Shown here one piece after another: positions 18,383 to 26,944 of a stretch of DNA of 64,000 nucleotides. The translations under genes and the position numbers were made by a program. The DNA comes from Roseitranquillus sediminis (lineage in GTDB: Bacteria > Pseudomonadota > Alphaproteobacteria > Rhodobacterales > Rhodobacteraceae): assembly GCF_016918935.1 (NCBI RefSeq), contig NZ_JAFFOB010000007.1, positions 1 through 64,000 on the forward strand, given 5' to 3'. How positions within the stretch are numbered: the stretch's first letter is position 1; the number at the start of each line of letters is the position of its first letter. The notes below the pieces were generated by a model. It ran no database searches. It was not told the origin of the DNA and saw only the letters and a list, made by a program, of their open reading frames with translations.

Positions 18383-18474
18383 GCCCACTGAAGCGTCGAC
18401 GCATTCTGCAAGTTGTGCGACGCTAGCGAAGATCACGCCGGACTGGCGTTGATCGGCATCTTGGGAGGAGTACC

Positions 18475-19707
18475 ATGACAAAGCGGCTCACGATCCGGCC
18501 CGTTCTGGGCGCCGGGATCCTCGCGATGGCAGTCTGTCACGCACCATTCGCGGCGGCGCAGGAGGAGGTCCCTCCTGCCGCGCAGTCCATCACCGACTAT
18601 TCGCCACGCGACATCCCGACGGAGCAGCAAGTGGTGATGTCTCAGGGCACCGAAGTCGAGGAAGGCGTCGATGCAGAGGGCGTTCCGCACTACCGCGTCG
18701 ATCCGTTCTGGCCAAAGCCGCTGCCCAACAACTGGGTGCTCGGGCAGGTCTCCGGCGCCGACGTCGGGCCGGACGGGAACATCTGGTTCCTGCACCGGCC
18801 GCGCTCGCTGAGTGATCGCGAGGTCGGGGTGACGCAGGACCCGCCGATCAACAAGTGCTGCTATCCCGCGCCGCCAGTGGTGGCGTTCGACCCGGAGGGC
18901 AATCTGGTCGACGCCTGGGGCGGTCCGGCCGAGGGATACGACTGGCCGGCAAACGAGCACGGCATCCATGTCGACGACGAGGGCTTCGTCTGGATCGGCG
19001 GCAATGCCGAGGACGACAATCACATCCTGAAGTTCACACCCGAGGGCGAGTTCCTCATGCAGATCGGTGCACCCGGCGCGAACCAGGGCAGCAACGATAC
19101 CGAAAACCTGGGCCGTCCGGCGGACCTCGACGTCGACGAGGAGGCGAACGAGGTCTACGTGGCCGACGGCTATGGCAACCGCCGCGTCATCGTCTTCGAC
19201 AGCGAAACCGGAGAGTACAAGCGTCACTGGGGCGCCTATGGCAACCAGCCCGACGACAGCGTGACGCCGCCCGAGGATCCGCGGACGGGCGACGCGCCGC
19301 AGTTCGGCAGCCCGGTCCATTGCGTCAGGCTGTCGGCAGAGAACCGTGTCTTCGTCTGCGATCGCGTGAACAACCGCTATCAGGTGTTCGAGAAGGACGG
19401 CACGTTCGTGAACGAGGCATATTACGAGCGGGATACGCTCCTCAGCGGCTCGGTCTCGGACCTGGTTCTTTCGAACGACCCCGAGCAACGGTTCGTCATC
19501 ATGGTCGACGGATCGAACAACGAGATGCGCATCGCCGACCGCGAGGCGGCGGAGACGGTCGCTCGCGTCGGTCGGCCGGGCCGCAATGCGGGCCAGTTCC
19601 ACGTCGTGCACGATATCGCCATCGACCAGGCGGGCAACGTCTACACGACCGAGGTCAATACGGGACAGCGCATACAGAAATTCGAACTTGTAGAGCCTTC
19701 CAACTAG
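18475..19707 (+). CDS. Exported NHL-repeat beta-propeller protein
   Basis: The 410-residue protein has a signal peptide (1 to about 28, ending FAAAQ) and NHL/6-bladed propeller repeats: GADVGPDGNIWFLHRP, GIHVDDEGFVWIGG, DLDVDEEANEVYVADG and DIAIDQAGNVYTTE are the blade signatures. It resembles exported proteins related to the peptidyl-hydroxyglycine amidating lyase propeller; the substrate is unknown. A Cys pair (KCCYP) sits near residue 123. GGGAGGAG precedes the ATG. Confidence 0.82.
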   Translation: MTKRLTIRPVLGAGILAMAVCHAPFAAAQEEVPPAAQSITDYSPRDIPTEQQVVMSQGTEVEEGVDAEGVPHYRVDPFWPKPLPNNWVLGQVSGADVGPDGNIWFLHRPRSLSDREVGVTQDPPINKCCYPAPPVVAFDPEGNLVDAWGGPAEGYDWPANEHGIHVDDEGFVWIGGNAEDDNHILKFTPEGEFLMQIGAPGANQGSNDTENLGRPADLDVDEEANEVYVADGYGNRRVIVFDSETGEYKRHWGAYGNQPDDSVTPPEDPRTGDAPQFGSPVHCVRLSAENRVFVCDRVNNRYQVFEKDGTFVNEAYYERDTLLSGSVSDLVLSNDPEQRFVIMVDGSNNEMRIADREAAETVARVGRPGRNAGQFHVVHDIAIDQAGNVYTTEVNTGQRIQKFELVEPSN

Positions 19708-19720
19708 TCTTTCAGCCAAG

Positions 19721-19747
19721 GCGCGGCGGAGGGAGCCCCCGCCGCGC
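19721..19747. terminator. Hairpin between convergent genes
   Basis: A perfect 9-bp stem (GCGCGGCGG with CCGCCGCGC, 9-base loop) lies 13 bases after the NHL gene stop and before the convergent aldolase gene. No strong T-run follows on either strand, so termination is plausible but unproven. Confidence 0.5.
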
Positions 19748-19822
19748 AGTCTATCAGTTCACGCTTTTCGCAAGACCAGGGCTGCGGGGATGCGCACCGA
19801 CACCGCATGCCCCGCAGGCATC

Positions 19823-20851
19823 TCAACGCTCGGGAATGGCCTCTTCCGCGGCTTCCAGAGCGGCGGCATTGTTGGGGCCCAGCCCTCCGCTCGCGCCCCC
19901 GAGGTTCAGCATCATCCACCCGGCCTCGATCCGCTCCGCCATTTCTCCGGCCGCGATCGACTCGCCGCAGGCCACGTTGTGCGCGAGGCAGGCCTCCAGA
20001 ATCGTCGCACGCGCCTCGTCGATTTCCGGGGAGCTGCTCGAAACGCCCAAGGACCGCGACAGATCGGACGCCCCTACAAAGATCGCGCCGACTCCGGGCG
20101 TCGAAGCGATCGCATCCACGTTCTCCAGACCCTCCGCCGTCTCCACCATCATTATGGCCAAGAGTTCACCGTCCGGGTTCAGCGGCCATACGTCCGCGAC
20201 CTCGGCGTATTCCGATGACGGGATGCCCCAGAGCCAGGTGGCATTGCCGGGGGACCAGCCGCGCAGTCCCGCGGGCTCGGGGATCTCGGCGTCACGCCTA
20301 GGCGGATAGCGCATCGTCCGCACCGCGAATTCAGCCTCCTCGGCATTGTTGATCGAGTTGAAGATGATTCCCATGAGCCCCAGATCGAGAGCCTGCTTCG
20401 AAATCCATTCCACCTGCTCACGACCGTATGGCGGGAAGCGCGCGAATATTGCGATGTCGGATTGCAGGTTGCCGCGCTCGTGAATCGCGGCGCGGTCGAT
20501 GGTGGCGAGCGAGAAGCGGTAGAGCTCGCTCATGTCCATCGGGTTGTGCTCGAAATCGACGTAGACATAGTCGATTGGCGCCTGCGCCAGCGCTTTGGCG
20601 TGCTCGGGCGAGAGATTTGCGGTGCTGACGCCGATGAATGGCTGCCCGTTGGCTAGTCGCTCGATGACGGGATTCAGATAGCGGGTTCGCGTCCCGGCCG
20701 CGCCGGACACGGCGGCCTGATCCACCGTGTCCGCCTCCTCAGCAGCGTCGGGCGTCTCTTGTGCCACGGACGGCGATAACCCGAGACAGAGAAGTGCGGC
20801 GACTGCCGCGCTCAGTCGCATCAGCGAGTCGGGCTTGGCTTGCAACGTCAT
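19823..20851 (-). CDS. HpcH/HpaI aldolase/citrate lyase family protein with signal peptide
   Basis: The 342-residue protein carries the metal-dependent aldolase motifs YVDFEHNPMD, ARFPPYG, VETAEGLENVDAIA and FVGASDLSRSLG. Unusually for this cytoplasmic family it begins with a convincing signal peptide: MTLQAKPDSLMR, then a hydrophobic core, with a likely cut after SPSVA (about residue 30), followed by an acidic linker before the barrel at about 57. GGAGGAGG eight bases upstream supports the ATG at 20851. It is convergent with the exported NHL propeller gene. Confidence 0.85.
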   Translation of the reverse strand: MTLQAKPDSLMRLSAAVAALLCLGLSPSVAQETPDAAEEADTVDQAAVSGAAGTRTRYLNPVIERLANGQPFIGVSTANLSPEHAKALAQAPIDYVYVDFEHNPMDMSELYRFSLATIDRAAIHERGNLQSDIAIFARFPPYGREQVEWISKQALDLGLMGIIFNSINNAEEAEFAVRTMRYPPRRDAEIPEPAGLRGWSPGNATWLWGIPSSEYAEVADVWPLNPDGELLAIMMVETAEGLENVDAIASTPGVGAIFVGASDLSRSLGVSSSSPEIDEARATILEACLAHNVACGESIAAGEMAERIEAGWMMLNLGGASGGLGPNNAAALEAAEEAIPER

Positions 20852-21089
20852 GTAGTGGTCCTCCTCCAGATTTTCGTGGAACGTGCTCCCGAAGGCCGGT
20901 TGCCTCAGGCACTTGCGGGCGACGGCATCGCTGTCGGCTGCGCCGCCACGCTACCACGTCGACGCGAACCGCCCTACACTTCAGGACGAGGTCAGATGCA
21001 GGTCCTAAACCGCCGCTTGATCTGGAATGCAGGATGGCAAGAGCACGTCGTTCGGCCAAGCTTCAGGCGTTCTTCGCGGCGCCTTCTGG

Positions 21090-21764
21090 CTAAGCGAGCT
21101 TTGCGAGCCAGATCGTGTGCCGTCCGCCGCGTTTCCCGCGCACGGCACGCGCCTGTACCACGCGGACATCGAAGCCGCACTTCTGGAGCCGACGGGTAAA
21201 GTCGCGATGTGGCGCGGCGGACCAGACGGCGAGCACGCCCCCGGGCGCCAGCGCCCGACGCGCCGCTGTTAGTCCCCGCTCGCTGTAAAGCGCGTCGTTG
21301 CCCGGCCGGGTGAGTCCGTCGGGGCCGTTGTCCACGTCGAGTAGAATGGCGTCGTAGGTTCCCGCCGCCTCGCGGATCTGCACCGCAACGTCAGATACGC
21401 ACACTTCGACTCGCGGATCGGCGAGACTGTCGCCGAAGAGCGCGGACATCGGCCCCGTGGCCCAGTCGACCAGTTCCGGCACGATCTCGGCGACAACCAG
21501 ATGCGCCTCGAGACCGACCATCGCCTGCGCCGCGCGGAGCGTGAACCCCATGCCGAGCCCGCCGATGAGCAGCCGCGATGCGAAGCGATCGGAAAGTTGC
21601 TCGATGGCGAGCGTCGCCAGCGCCTCCTCCGACCCGCTAAGACGGCTGTTCATCAGCTCGTTCCCTCCGTCGAGCCGGATCGAGAATTCGTCGCCGCGGC
21701 GCATCAGGCGCAGGATTGTGCCCTCCGGCGTCATCGCCGATCCGAGTTGGTGCCACGGCAGCAT
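21090..21764 (-). CDS. Spermidine synthase-like methyltransferase-fold protein
   Basis: The 224-residue protein has a Rossmann fold of spermidine synthase type: LLIGGLGMGFTLRAA (SAM/dcSAM loop), VVAEIVPELVDWA and YDAILLDVDNGPDG. It lacks the full N-terminal beta domain of true spermidine synthases, so the product is uncertain and a methyltransferase role is possible. The ATG at 21764 has GAGAGG upstream. It is divergent from the 22-31 kb cluster across a 267-base gap; the 238-base gap to the aldolase gene holds nothing recognisable. Confidence 0.75.
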   Translation of the reverse strand: MLPWHQLGSAMTPEGTILRLMRRGDEFSIRLDGGNELMNSRLSGSEEALATLAIEQLSDRFASRLLIGGLGMGFTLRAAQAMVGLEAHLVVAEIVPELVDWATGPMSALFGDSLADPRVEVCVSDVAVQIREAAGTYDAILLDVDNGPDGLTRPGNDALYSERGLTAARRALAPGGVLAVWSAAPHRDFTRRLQKCGFDVRVVQARAVRGKRGGRHTIWLAKLA

Positions 21765-22031
21765 CGCATGCCTCTCAGTCTGACCCATCGCTGCCTGCAC
21801 GCCACAGCCGTTCGCCGCAATGGCTGTCGCAGAGCCAACAGCTTCGCAATCCGGCGCCGACGGCCGCGGCGCTGCGGCGATCTGGTGAGGGCGAGAGCCG
21901 CCTGACCCTGCGTAAGTCTGCGCTTGCCAAAAACCGGCACTCTGGTACCATCTGAAGCTGATAGTTTATTAGACCGCACCACCGGCAATTGCCGCTGTCC
22001 ATTTTCTTTCTCTAGCCATTTCGGAGACGGG

Positions 22032-23156
22032 ATGGGAAAAGCGATTTCCACGGCCGTGACGGAAAGATCCGGCTGCGAGCGCCGCGTCACCGTCACATCG
22101 ATCGGCACGGCGACTCCGGGTCAGGCCGCCTCCATTGCAATCGGGCTCGGGGTGCCGGTCCAAAGGGTGATGGCGGCGCTTTACCGGGCTCCCACCATAC
22201 TCGTCGACGGTCTGCAGCCAGAGATCGCGCATCGCATGGCCGAGCTGCTTCGCGACGTCGGCTGCGAAGCTTGCGTCGAGGATGAGGCGGCCCCTCCGCC
22301 GGCGAAGGAGCCGCTCTTCGACGTCGCGCTCCATATCACCGACACTGGCCGCCATTCGGCGATTACCGAGTCGCTGGGCACGTTCCTGGGCATCGATGCG
22401 GGCGGCGCGGCTCGGCTTATCGCGCAGCAGCCGGGCGTCGTTCTGGGACAGGTCAGCGGCGCGACGGTCGCGGCGCTGCGGGAGCGGCTCGGCGACGGCG
22501 CGGACCTCCTGGCGTCCGATCCCGACACCGCCACCTACGACGTCTTCCTCGGCGACGGAGATGCGGCGTCGCGGACGCGTCTGCTCGGGCAGCTGAGGCG
22601 CCGAGGGCACACGCCGCTCGCAGAGCGTGGTTGTCTCCTGACCGGTCTCGATCGTGCCGCGGCCGACGCAATCTGGGCGGCCCATCACCGCGTCGCGGCC
22701 TTGCGGGTCATCAACCGCGATTTCCTCCGCTTCGACGTTGTGCTGACAGGCGGCGCGCCGACGCCCGAGGCGCTGGCGACGCTCGCCTCGGTCGCAGGCA
22801 TTCCCGAGACGGTCCTGCCACGGCTCTTCGAGGCACTCCCGATCACGGTCATCGAAGCGCTGCCGAACGAGGCGCTCGCCGGGACGATGACCGCGCTGGC
22901 GCAGGCGAACCTCGAAGTGCGGGCCGATCTCATGACCTTCCTGCACCTCGGCGTTGAGGTCACTTCGGCGCCCTCTCGCTCGCGTCTTGCGCGGACGCTC
23001 TCCGTGCTCGGAGCCGAGGCGGAAGGGCTGAGTGCGCGGCCGCTGCCGATCCGACTGCCCTACCTCATGCCGGAGCTCCAGGCGCGTCTCCTGCGCGAAG
23101 CGCTCGCGGCGCAGGGCATCGAGGCAATGCTTTTTGAAGCGGCCGAGGCGGCATGA
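22032..23156 (+). CDS. Five tandem ribosomal L7/L12 C-terminal-like modules
   Basis: The 374-residue protein appears to be five repeats of the beta-alpha-alpha-beta-alpha-beta fold seen in the L7/L12 C-terminal domain: about 17-84, 95-163, 168-231, 233-301 and 304-371. Module 4 (FDVVLTGG, then LPRLFEALPITVIEALPN and ANLEVRAD) and module 2 (FDVALHI, then ARLIAQQPG) keep the family spacing best; module 3 is eroded. No signal peptide or catalytic motif. GGAGACGGG precedes the ATG. It begins the ten-gene cluster and overlaps the next gene by 4 bases. The function is unknown; an adaptor role by protein binding is a guess. Confidence 0.7.
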   Translation: MGKAISTAVTERSGCERRVTVTSIGTATPGQAASIAIGLGVPVQRVMAALYRAPTILVDGLQPEIAHRMAELLRDVGCEACVEDEAAPPPAKEPLFDVALHITDTGRHSAITESLGTFLGIDAGGAARLIAQQPGVVLGQVSGATVAALRERLGDGADLLASDPDTATYDVFLGDGDAASRTRLLGQLRRRGHTPLAERGCLLTGLDRAAADAIWAAHHRVAALRVINRDFLRFDVVLTGGAPTPEALATLASVAGIPETVLPRLFEALPITVIEALPNEALAGTMTALAQANLEVRADLMTFLHLGVEVTSAPSRSRLARTLSVLGAEAEGLSARPLPIRLPYLMPELQARLLREALAAQGIEAMLFEAAEAA

Positions 23157-23746
23157 CGCGCCCCGCCGCAGCCAGTGCGCACGAGATGCACCTCGGGATT
23201 GCCGAGGCCGGCAAGGCCGCGGCGCTCGCCGGGGATCATGTCGAGGCGCTGCGCCACTACCGCGAGGCGCTTCGCCTCGCCGTTTCGTCCCGTGCGCCCG
23301 AGGTCTTCTTCCGCCACTACACCCAGTGCGCGCTAGAGAGCCTGGAACTCGCCGGCCACTACGGCGACGTGATCGCCTTCTGCGAGCGGGCCGAGGCGCA
23401 CTACCGCGAGATCGGCGTCAGTAATCCACTGCAGCGGCGCGACCGCGGCAGCATCCTTGAGCGCAAGGGGATTGCGCTGATCAAGCGCGGCGATCCGGCC
23501 GAAGGCCAGGCTGCGCTCGAGGCCGCCGTCGCGGAGGCCGGAACCGCCACGCTGCCGGTCAGCGAGACGGTGCTCGGGTGGCTGCGCCGCGGGCTGCGCC
23601 CCGACGTTCGCCGCCTGACCGAACTGCAGCGGCGCCAGCGCTATTTCACCGTCCGCCCCGGCCAAGTCGACGCCGACCGGGCACGCCCGCTACCCAAGCC
23701 GCGCACGCGCGGCAGAGGGGAGGCCGCCGCGCAGCACGCCCGCTGA
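23153..23746 (+). CDS. TPR-like helical repeat protein
   Basis: The 197-residue protein is helical up to about residue 155, with TPR-like pairs: AEAGKAAALAGDHVEALRHY, CALESLELAGHYGDVIAFCERAE and GIALIKRGDPAEGQAALEAAV. A basic tail rich in Arg and Pro (about 165-197) follows. It overlaps the L7/L12-like gene (ATGA) and precedes the OmpA-containing gene by 41 bases, so it is translationally coupled to the cluster. A scaffold or chaperone role is inferred only from the fold. Confidence 0.7.
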   Translation: MTRPAAASAHEMHLGIAEAGKAAALAGDHVEALRHYREALRLAVSSRAPEVFFRHYTQCALESLELAGHYGDVIAFCERAEAHYREIGVSNPLQRRDRGSILERKGIALIKRGDPAEGQAALEAAVAEAGTATLPVSETVLGWLRRGLRPDVRRLTELQRRQRYFTVRPGQVDADRARPLPKPRTRGRGEAAAQHAR

Positions 23747-23787
23747 CCCCGCGCCGCTGCGTGGACCCATTCGAGAGGACGACCGAG

Positions 23788-25587
23788 ATGCCCGACATCG
23801 AGAACATGACGCCCGGCGAGGTGCTCGCAGAGGCCAGCGTCGCGGACTTCATCAAGGCGCTGGGACTGTCGATCGCCGAGGCGCAGCGCGCGCTGGACGA
23901 AAACTCCGTCGACCAGATCGGCGAGTTCATCCGCCCGCGCGAAGGGCTCGACGGCCGTTCGCTCCTCGACCTCGGGTTGTCGCCGGCCTTCTATCATTAT
24001 CAGCACGCCGACATCAGCTGCTCCATGCAGCTGTCGCTCCGGGTCGAGAAGGACCTCAGCGTCGGCGTCAACCTGTCCGGCTCATTCAGCGACACCTCGA
24101 CCAGCGACGAGAACCGCTCGGAGAGCACGACCTCGACCGAGAGCGGGTCCACCGAGGTCAGCCGCGAGCGCACGGCCGAGATCGAGATTCAGTCCGCCTC
24201 GACCGGCGCCGTCTCGATCGGCGGGCGCGAGTTCCAGCTGTCGGGCGGCGATCCCCTGACCCGGATCCGCGCGCTGCAGGAAGCGGTAAGGTCGGACGCC
24301 TCGGCAGGAGTGCCGCGGCTGCTCTACGAGCCGACGCCTAGGACCTTCACCATCACCACCGATGCTCCGCCCGACCGCGTGCACACGACGTCCAACACAG
24401 TCGCCTTCCTCGGTTCCGCGAGCGATTTCGCGATCATCCAGATCGATGCGAACGCTGATACGAGCTACGTCTTCAATGGTACCACGACCATCGCCACCAC
24501 TGCCCAGGGGGATCTCGACACCTATGCCGCGCATGTGGAGGCGCAGGTGCAGGCAGCGGGCTACACGACGCTGCTGGCGTCCCCCACGAGCCCGCTCGTC
24601 ACGGTCAATTTCGCCACGGGCCTGCACCACTTCCAGGAGACAAATCCCGACGGACCGGTGGACAACACAGGCGACCGCAGCCGCCTGAAGCTGATCGCCC
24701 TCGTCGCACGCGCGAGGAATCTCGCGATCACCGTTCAGGGATACGCGGACGCACAACGCTATCCCGGCGGCCAAGCGATCTCGGATCAGGAGAACCGCCG
24801 GCTGGGCGACCGTCGTGCGGCGGAGATCAAGGCGATCCTCGAGAGCTACGGGGCGGATCCCGCGCGCGTTAAGATCACGCCGTCGACTGGAGCGGCGGAT
24901 GCGAACGCGGACGTCACTGCCGGAGGATCGCGCGCAAACGTCAATTTCCGGCGCGTCGATGTCCGCATTCCCGGGCGCCCGCACTGGCTCTCGGTGAAGT
25001 CGAATACCGCCGCGCAGGCGATGAGCGGCATCGACCCCGACCGCCGCGCGCCGGGCAGCACCGGCAACGGCTTCATCTTCCTGCTCGCCACGCAGGCCCT
25101 CTCGCTGTCGGGGATGAAGTGCACCATCGACGGCACCGACTTCCCCTTCTCGGGCTCCGCTGCGGGCGGGCACGCCTCCGGCTCGGCCGAAGCCTACGCC
25201 GTCAACCTGAGGGACGACATCAACGGCAACGCCAGCGTCGACTATCAGGCCTCGGCCGATGGCAACATCGTGACGGTCTTCGGCAAGAGTTCGCCCTTCA
25301 AGGTCACGCTGCTCACGGCGGAGAACCGCCAGATCCAGCTCAGCGGCCGCGACGGCGTGTCGATCAAGCGCGAGTTTACCCGCACGTCGACCTCCAGCCT
25401 GACGCGGCAGAACACGGGCAACCGCACCGTCGCCGTCGGCGCCTCGGTCGATGTGCGCTTCGGTCGGCAGTTCGAGATGAACGTCACCGGCAACTCCGCG
25501 ATCTCGGCACGGCTCGTCTCGATCCCGGCGCCGCCGCAGTTCCTTGAGACGATCAAGGAATACCTGCGGCAGGACAACGAGGGCTGA
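23788..25587 (+). CDS. Paired-motif family protein with inserted OmpA-like domain
   Basis: This 599-residue protein starts with the cluster's shared N-motif (LSIAEAQRALDENSVDQ, 27-43, then LLDLGLSPAFYHY, 59-71) and ends with the shared C-motif (VDVRFGRQFEMNVTG, then ARLVSIPAPPQFLETI, 554-589). Between them lie a Ser/Thr/Glu-rich stretch (100-130), an OmpA-like domain (about 270-395, with TVQGYAD, ENRRLGDRRAAEIKAILESYG and NFRRVDVRI) and a second beta-rich insertion (400-520). No signal peptide is seen even though OmpA-like domains normally bind peptidoglycan. The ATG at 23788 follows GAGAGGA. Largest protein of the cluster. Confidence 0.75.
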   Translation: MPDIENMTPGEVLAEASVADFIKALGLSIAEAQRALDENSVDQIGEFIRPREGLDGRSLLDLGLSPAFYHYQHADISCSMQLSLRVEKDLSVGVNLSGSFSDTSTSDENRSESTTSTESGSTEVSRERTAEIEIQSASTGAVSIGGREFQLSGGDPLTRIRALQEAVRSDASAGVPRLLYEPTPRTFTITTDAPPDRVHTTSNTVAFLGSASDFAIIQIDANADTSYVFNGTTTIATTAQGDLDTYAAHVEAQVQAAGYTTLLASPTSPLVTVNFATGLHHFQETNPDGPVDNTGDRSRLKLIALVARARNLAITVQGYADAQRYPGGQAISDQENRRLGDRRAAEIKAILESYGADPARVKITPSTGAADANADVTAGGSRANVNFRRVDVRIPGRPHWLSVKSNTAAQAMSGIDPDRRAPGSTGNGFIFLLATQALSLSGMKCTIDGTDFPFSGSAAGGHASGSAEAYAVNLRDDINGNASVDYQASADGNIVTVFGKSSPFKVTLLTAENRQIQLSGRDGVSIKREFTRTSTSSLTRQNTGNRTVAVGASVDVRFGRQFEMNVTGNSAISARLVSIPAPPQFLETIKEYLRQDNEG

Positions 25588-25589
25588 CG

Positions 25590-26057
25590 ATGGCCGAGAC
25601 GCCGCAGGTCGTCCGCTCGCTGCTGTCGGCGCCGCTGCCGCAGATCATCGAGCGTCTGGGGGTGGCGGTCGCGCAGGCGCAGATGGCGCTCGACACGAAC
25701 TCGGTCGAGATCGCGAAGACGATGTCCGAGACCGAGGTCGAGATCGGCGACAAGACCTACAACCTGCTCTCGCTCGGATTCGTGCCGAGCTTCTATGCCT
25801 TCACCGAGGCGACGGTGGAAGCGAAGCTCAGCTTCCAGATCTCCGAGTCGACCGAGACGTCGATCAACGTCGGAGTGCAGGCCGGCGTGCAGTACGGCGT
25901 CTTCATGGCCGCCGCCTCGATCGACGTCGGGTACGCGCGCAAGTTCAGTGTCTCGGCCGAAGGCATGTCGTCGCTCGCGGCGCGGCTGGTCTCGCTGCCG
26001 CCCCCCGAAATCTTCCTCGAATTGCTCAAGCGCGAATACCAGCAGGACATTCAATAG
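25590..26057 (+). CDS. Paired-motif family protein, minimal form
   Basis: At 155 residues this is the shortest full copy of the shared domain. The N-motif is LLSAPLPQIIERLGVAVAQAQ-MALDTNSVEIA (11-42), the middle motif LLSLGFVPSFYAF (59-71) with EAKLSFQIS, and the C-motif DVGYARKFSVSAEG (112-125) with ARLVSLPPPEIFLELL. Strand-like alternation of small polar and hydrophobic residues fills 80-125. It starts 2 bases after the preceding stop. The organisation resembles DUF2589 as I remember it. No signal peptide. Confidence 0.7.
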   Translation: MAETPQVVRSLLSAPLPQIIERLGVAVAQAQMALDTNSVEIAKTMSETEVEIGDKTYNLLSLGFVPSFYAFTEATVEAKLSFQISESTETSINVGVQAGVQYGVFMAAASIDVGYARKFSVSAEGMSSLAARLVSLPPPEIFLELLKREYQQDIQ

Positions 26058-26096
26058 GGCGCCGGCCGCGTCCGCCGAAGGACAGGAGAGTCAAGG

Positions 26097-26915
26097 ATGT
26101 CGATCGGACAGGAACTTCTGAACGTCCCGATGGGGGACATGATCCGGCAGATGGCCTTCGCGATCGCGGACGGGCAGGCCAAGCTGGACGAGAACTCGAT
26201 CAACACCGCCGAGATGATGGGCGGCCTCACCACCGTCTACGACGCCGAGGGCAACGTTACCTTCGACGACAGCCGGGTGTTCTTCGGCTACGAGTACATG
26301 ACGCTGGCCGAGGCGGTGGCCTACGCGATCATGGACGACGCGGTGACGGGCGCGCTTGACGAGACCGAGGCGGTCAAGCTCCTCGACCTCGTCAAGAAGG
26401 TGGCACAGCAGCTTCACGGCATCAACATCACGGGAACCGACGGTCAGAGCATGATCGACGGGATGACGGACGAGCAGAAGCGGCTCGAGATTCGGGTGCC
26501 GACGCGCCTGTCGATGATGGAGCTCGGCTTCGCGCCGACCTTCTATCAGTTCGTCGACACGATCATCGAGGTGAAGATCGCCATCAAGATCACGCGGACG
26601 AGCGAGTACACACACACCCGGCGCAATCGAGACTCGTCAGTCGACAGTTCGAGCCGGCGCAAGCGCAGCTTCTGGGGCACGAGCCGGTCGTCAAGCTACA
26701 GCCGCGACGTCGCTACCAGCCAAGTGGATGCGACCTACGCCAACAAGTACTCGTACTCCGCCGAGGGCGCCTCGATCCTGCGGACCAAGATCGTGCCGGT
26801 GCCGGTGCCGACAGCGCTCGAGGACCGGATCCAGTCCTTCATGCAGACCGAGGAGGCGCGGCGCGAGGCGAACCTCGAGAAGCGGCGGACGGAGTTCGGT
26901 CTGACGAACGGCTGA
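26097..26915 (+). CDS. Paired-motif family protein with helical and Arg/Ser-rich insertions
   Basis: The 272-residue paralogue has the N-motif (PMGDMIRQMAFAIADGQAKL then DENSINTAEMM, 11-41), a helical acidic insertion (about 50-135), the middle motif MMELGFAPTFYQFVD (140-154) with IEVKIAIKI, a polar Arg/Ser-rich segment (165-205) and the C-motif VDATYANKYSYSAEG (210-224) plus KIVPVPVPTALEDRI. A charged helix closes it. Ser/Arg-rich hairpin-like segments are absent from the minimal paralogue. AGGAGAGT precedes the ATG. Confidence 0.7.
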   Translation: MSIGQELLNVPMGDMIRQMAFAIADGQAKLDENSINTAEMMGGLTTVYDAEGNVTFDDSRVFFGYEYMTLAEAVAYAIMDDAVTGALDETEAVKLLDLVKKVAQQLHGINITGTDGQSMIDGMTDEQKRLEIRVPTRLSMMELGFAPTFYQFVDTIIEVKIAIKITRTSEYTHTRRNRDSSVDSSSRRKRSFWGTSRSSSYSRDVATSQVDATYANKYSYSAEGASILRTKIVPVPVPTALEDRIQSFMQTEEARREANLEKRRTEFGLTNG

Positions 26916-26944
26916 TGGCGGGCGCCTGACAGGAGGAACGAGAG

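Noticed and set aside
18433-19719. Minus-strand open frame of 428 codons opposite the NHL-repeat gene
   Set aside because: The plus-strand protein has a signal peptide, NHL repeats and a strong ribosome site; the antisense frame has none.
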